A stretch of 14,293 nt of DNA from Candidatus Symbiothrix sp. (lineage in GTDB: Bacteria > Bacteroidota > Bacteroidia > Bacteroidales > Azobacteroidaceae): positions 1 to 14,293 of the forward strand of contig JAISWY010000243.1 of assembly GCA_031270925.1 (NCBI GenBank). The letters run 5' to 3'. The notes beneath the pieces were generated by a model. That model did no database searches, was not told the origin of the DNA, and saw nothing but the letters and a program-made list of their open reading frames with translations. Below are positions 14,197-14,293 of this stretch, piece after piece; position 1 is the stretch's first letter; every line of letters starts with the position of its first letter. Position numbers and translations under genes: made by a program.

Positions 14197-14248
14197 TTGC
14201 ATATTTAAATGAACAAACAAAGATACGATGTTTTTTTCAAATATGCAA
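14197..14248. repeat. Inverted repeat around the Uma2 gene promoter, possible operator
   Basis: TTGCATATTT (14197-14206) and AAATATGCAA (14239-14248) are perfect 10-bp inverted arms, 32 bases apart, lying either side of a minus-strand -7 box. This layout could be an operator for a repressor that loops over or brackets the promoter. It is also AT-rich and may be fortuitous. Confidence 0.5.
14218..14225 (-). promoter_or_regulatory. Promoter -7 box of the Uma2-family gene
   Basis: The minus strand reads TATCTTTG, fitting TAnnTTTG, 25 bases before the ATG at 14192. The -33 position has only a partial match (GTTG). Confidence 0.5.
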
Positions 14249-14251
14249 CAG

Positions 14252-14273
14252 ATGTCTCGACTCCGCTCGACAT
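14252..14273. repeat. Dispersed-type palindrome at the right edge
   Basis: ATGTCTCGA (14252-14260) and TCGACAT (14267-14273) pair around CTCCGC with a single bulged T. Units of the form CTCGACTCCGCTCGACATGAC are familiar as dispersed intergenic repeats. The flanking bases continue to the window edge with no gene recognised. Confidence 0.45.
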
Positions 14274-14293
14274 GACGTGCTTCCATGGTGAGT

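Overview
The window looks like a chromosomal segment of a Bacteroidetes (probably Bacteroidales-type) bacterium. The signs are clade-typical protein families (a thiamine-type PnuC next to thiamine pyrophosphokinase, an ECF sigma factor with an anti-sigma/beta-barrel fusion), several matches to the Bacteroidetes promoter -7 element TAnnTTTG(C), a moderately AT-rich sequence by eye, and start codons without clear Shine-Dalgarno sequences.

Left part (1-3050). A minus-strand gene running off the left edge encodes the N-terminal nuclease half of a Dna2/Cas4-like protein and has a textbook promoter. It is followed by a 0.5-kb gene-free stretch filled by a large nested inverted repeat (1199-1500). 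Next come thiamine pyrophosphokinase and a PnuC-family (PnuT-like) thiamine transporter, both on the minus strand with a 4-bp ATGA overlap. They have a nearly leaderless promoter and no room for a TPP riboswitch. Between this pair and ybeY lies what appears to be a collapsed remnant of a nucleoside-recognition (SpmA/SpmB-like) gene.

Middle-left (3050-6060). The plus-strand genes ybeY, mnmG and apt form a translation/nucleotide-metabolism cluster. ybeY and mnmG overlap by 4 bp and are preceded by a good promoter and a 19-codon upstream ORF. Two perfect parS-like sites (TGTTCCACGTGGAACA) lie 45 bp apart just after mnmG, suggesting an origin-proximal, ParB-bound location.

Middle (6060-9570). 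A three-gene minus-strand operon encodes an ECF sigma-70 factor, a protein joining an anti-sigma-like N terminus and membrane helix to a C-terminal outer-membrane beta-barrel, and an LVIVD-repeat beta-propeller lipoprotein. This looks like an envelope-linked regulatory unit whose signal is unknown. About 410 bp without a gene separate it from nadB.

Right part (9570-14293). nadB (NAD synthesis, plus) converges on a SulP/STAS anion transporter (minus). SulP is divergent from a rubrerythrin gene (plus) across a 41-bp region holding two mirror-image -7 boxes. Rubrerythrin converges on a Uma2-family PD-(D/E)XK protein (minus), with a hairpin between them. The window ends with a dispersed-type palindrome. 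No tRNA, rRNA, CRISPR array or intact transposase was seen. All family assignments rest on motif recognition by eye; no database search was done.
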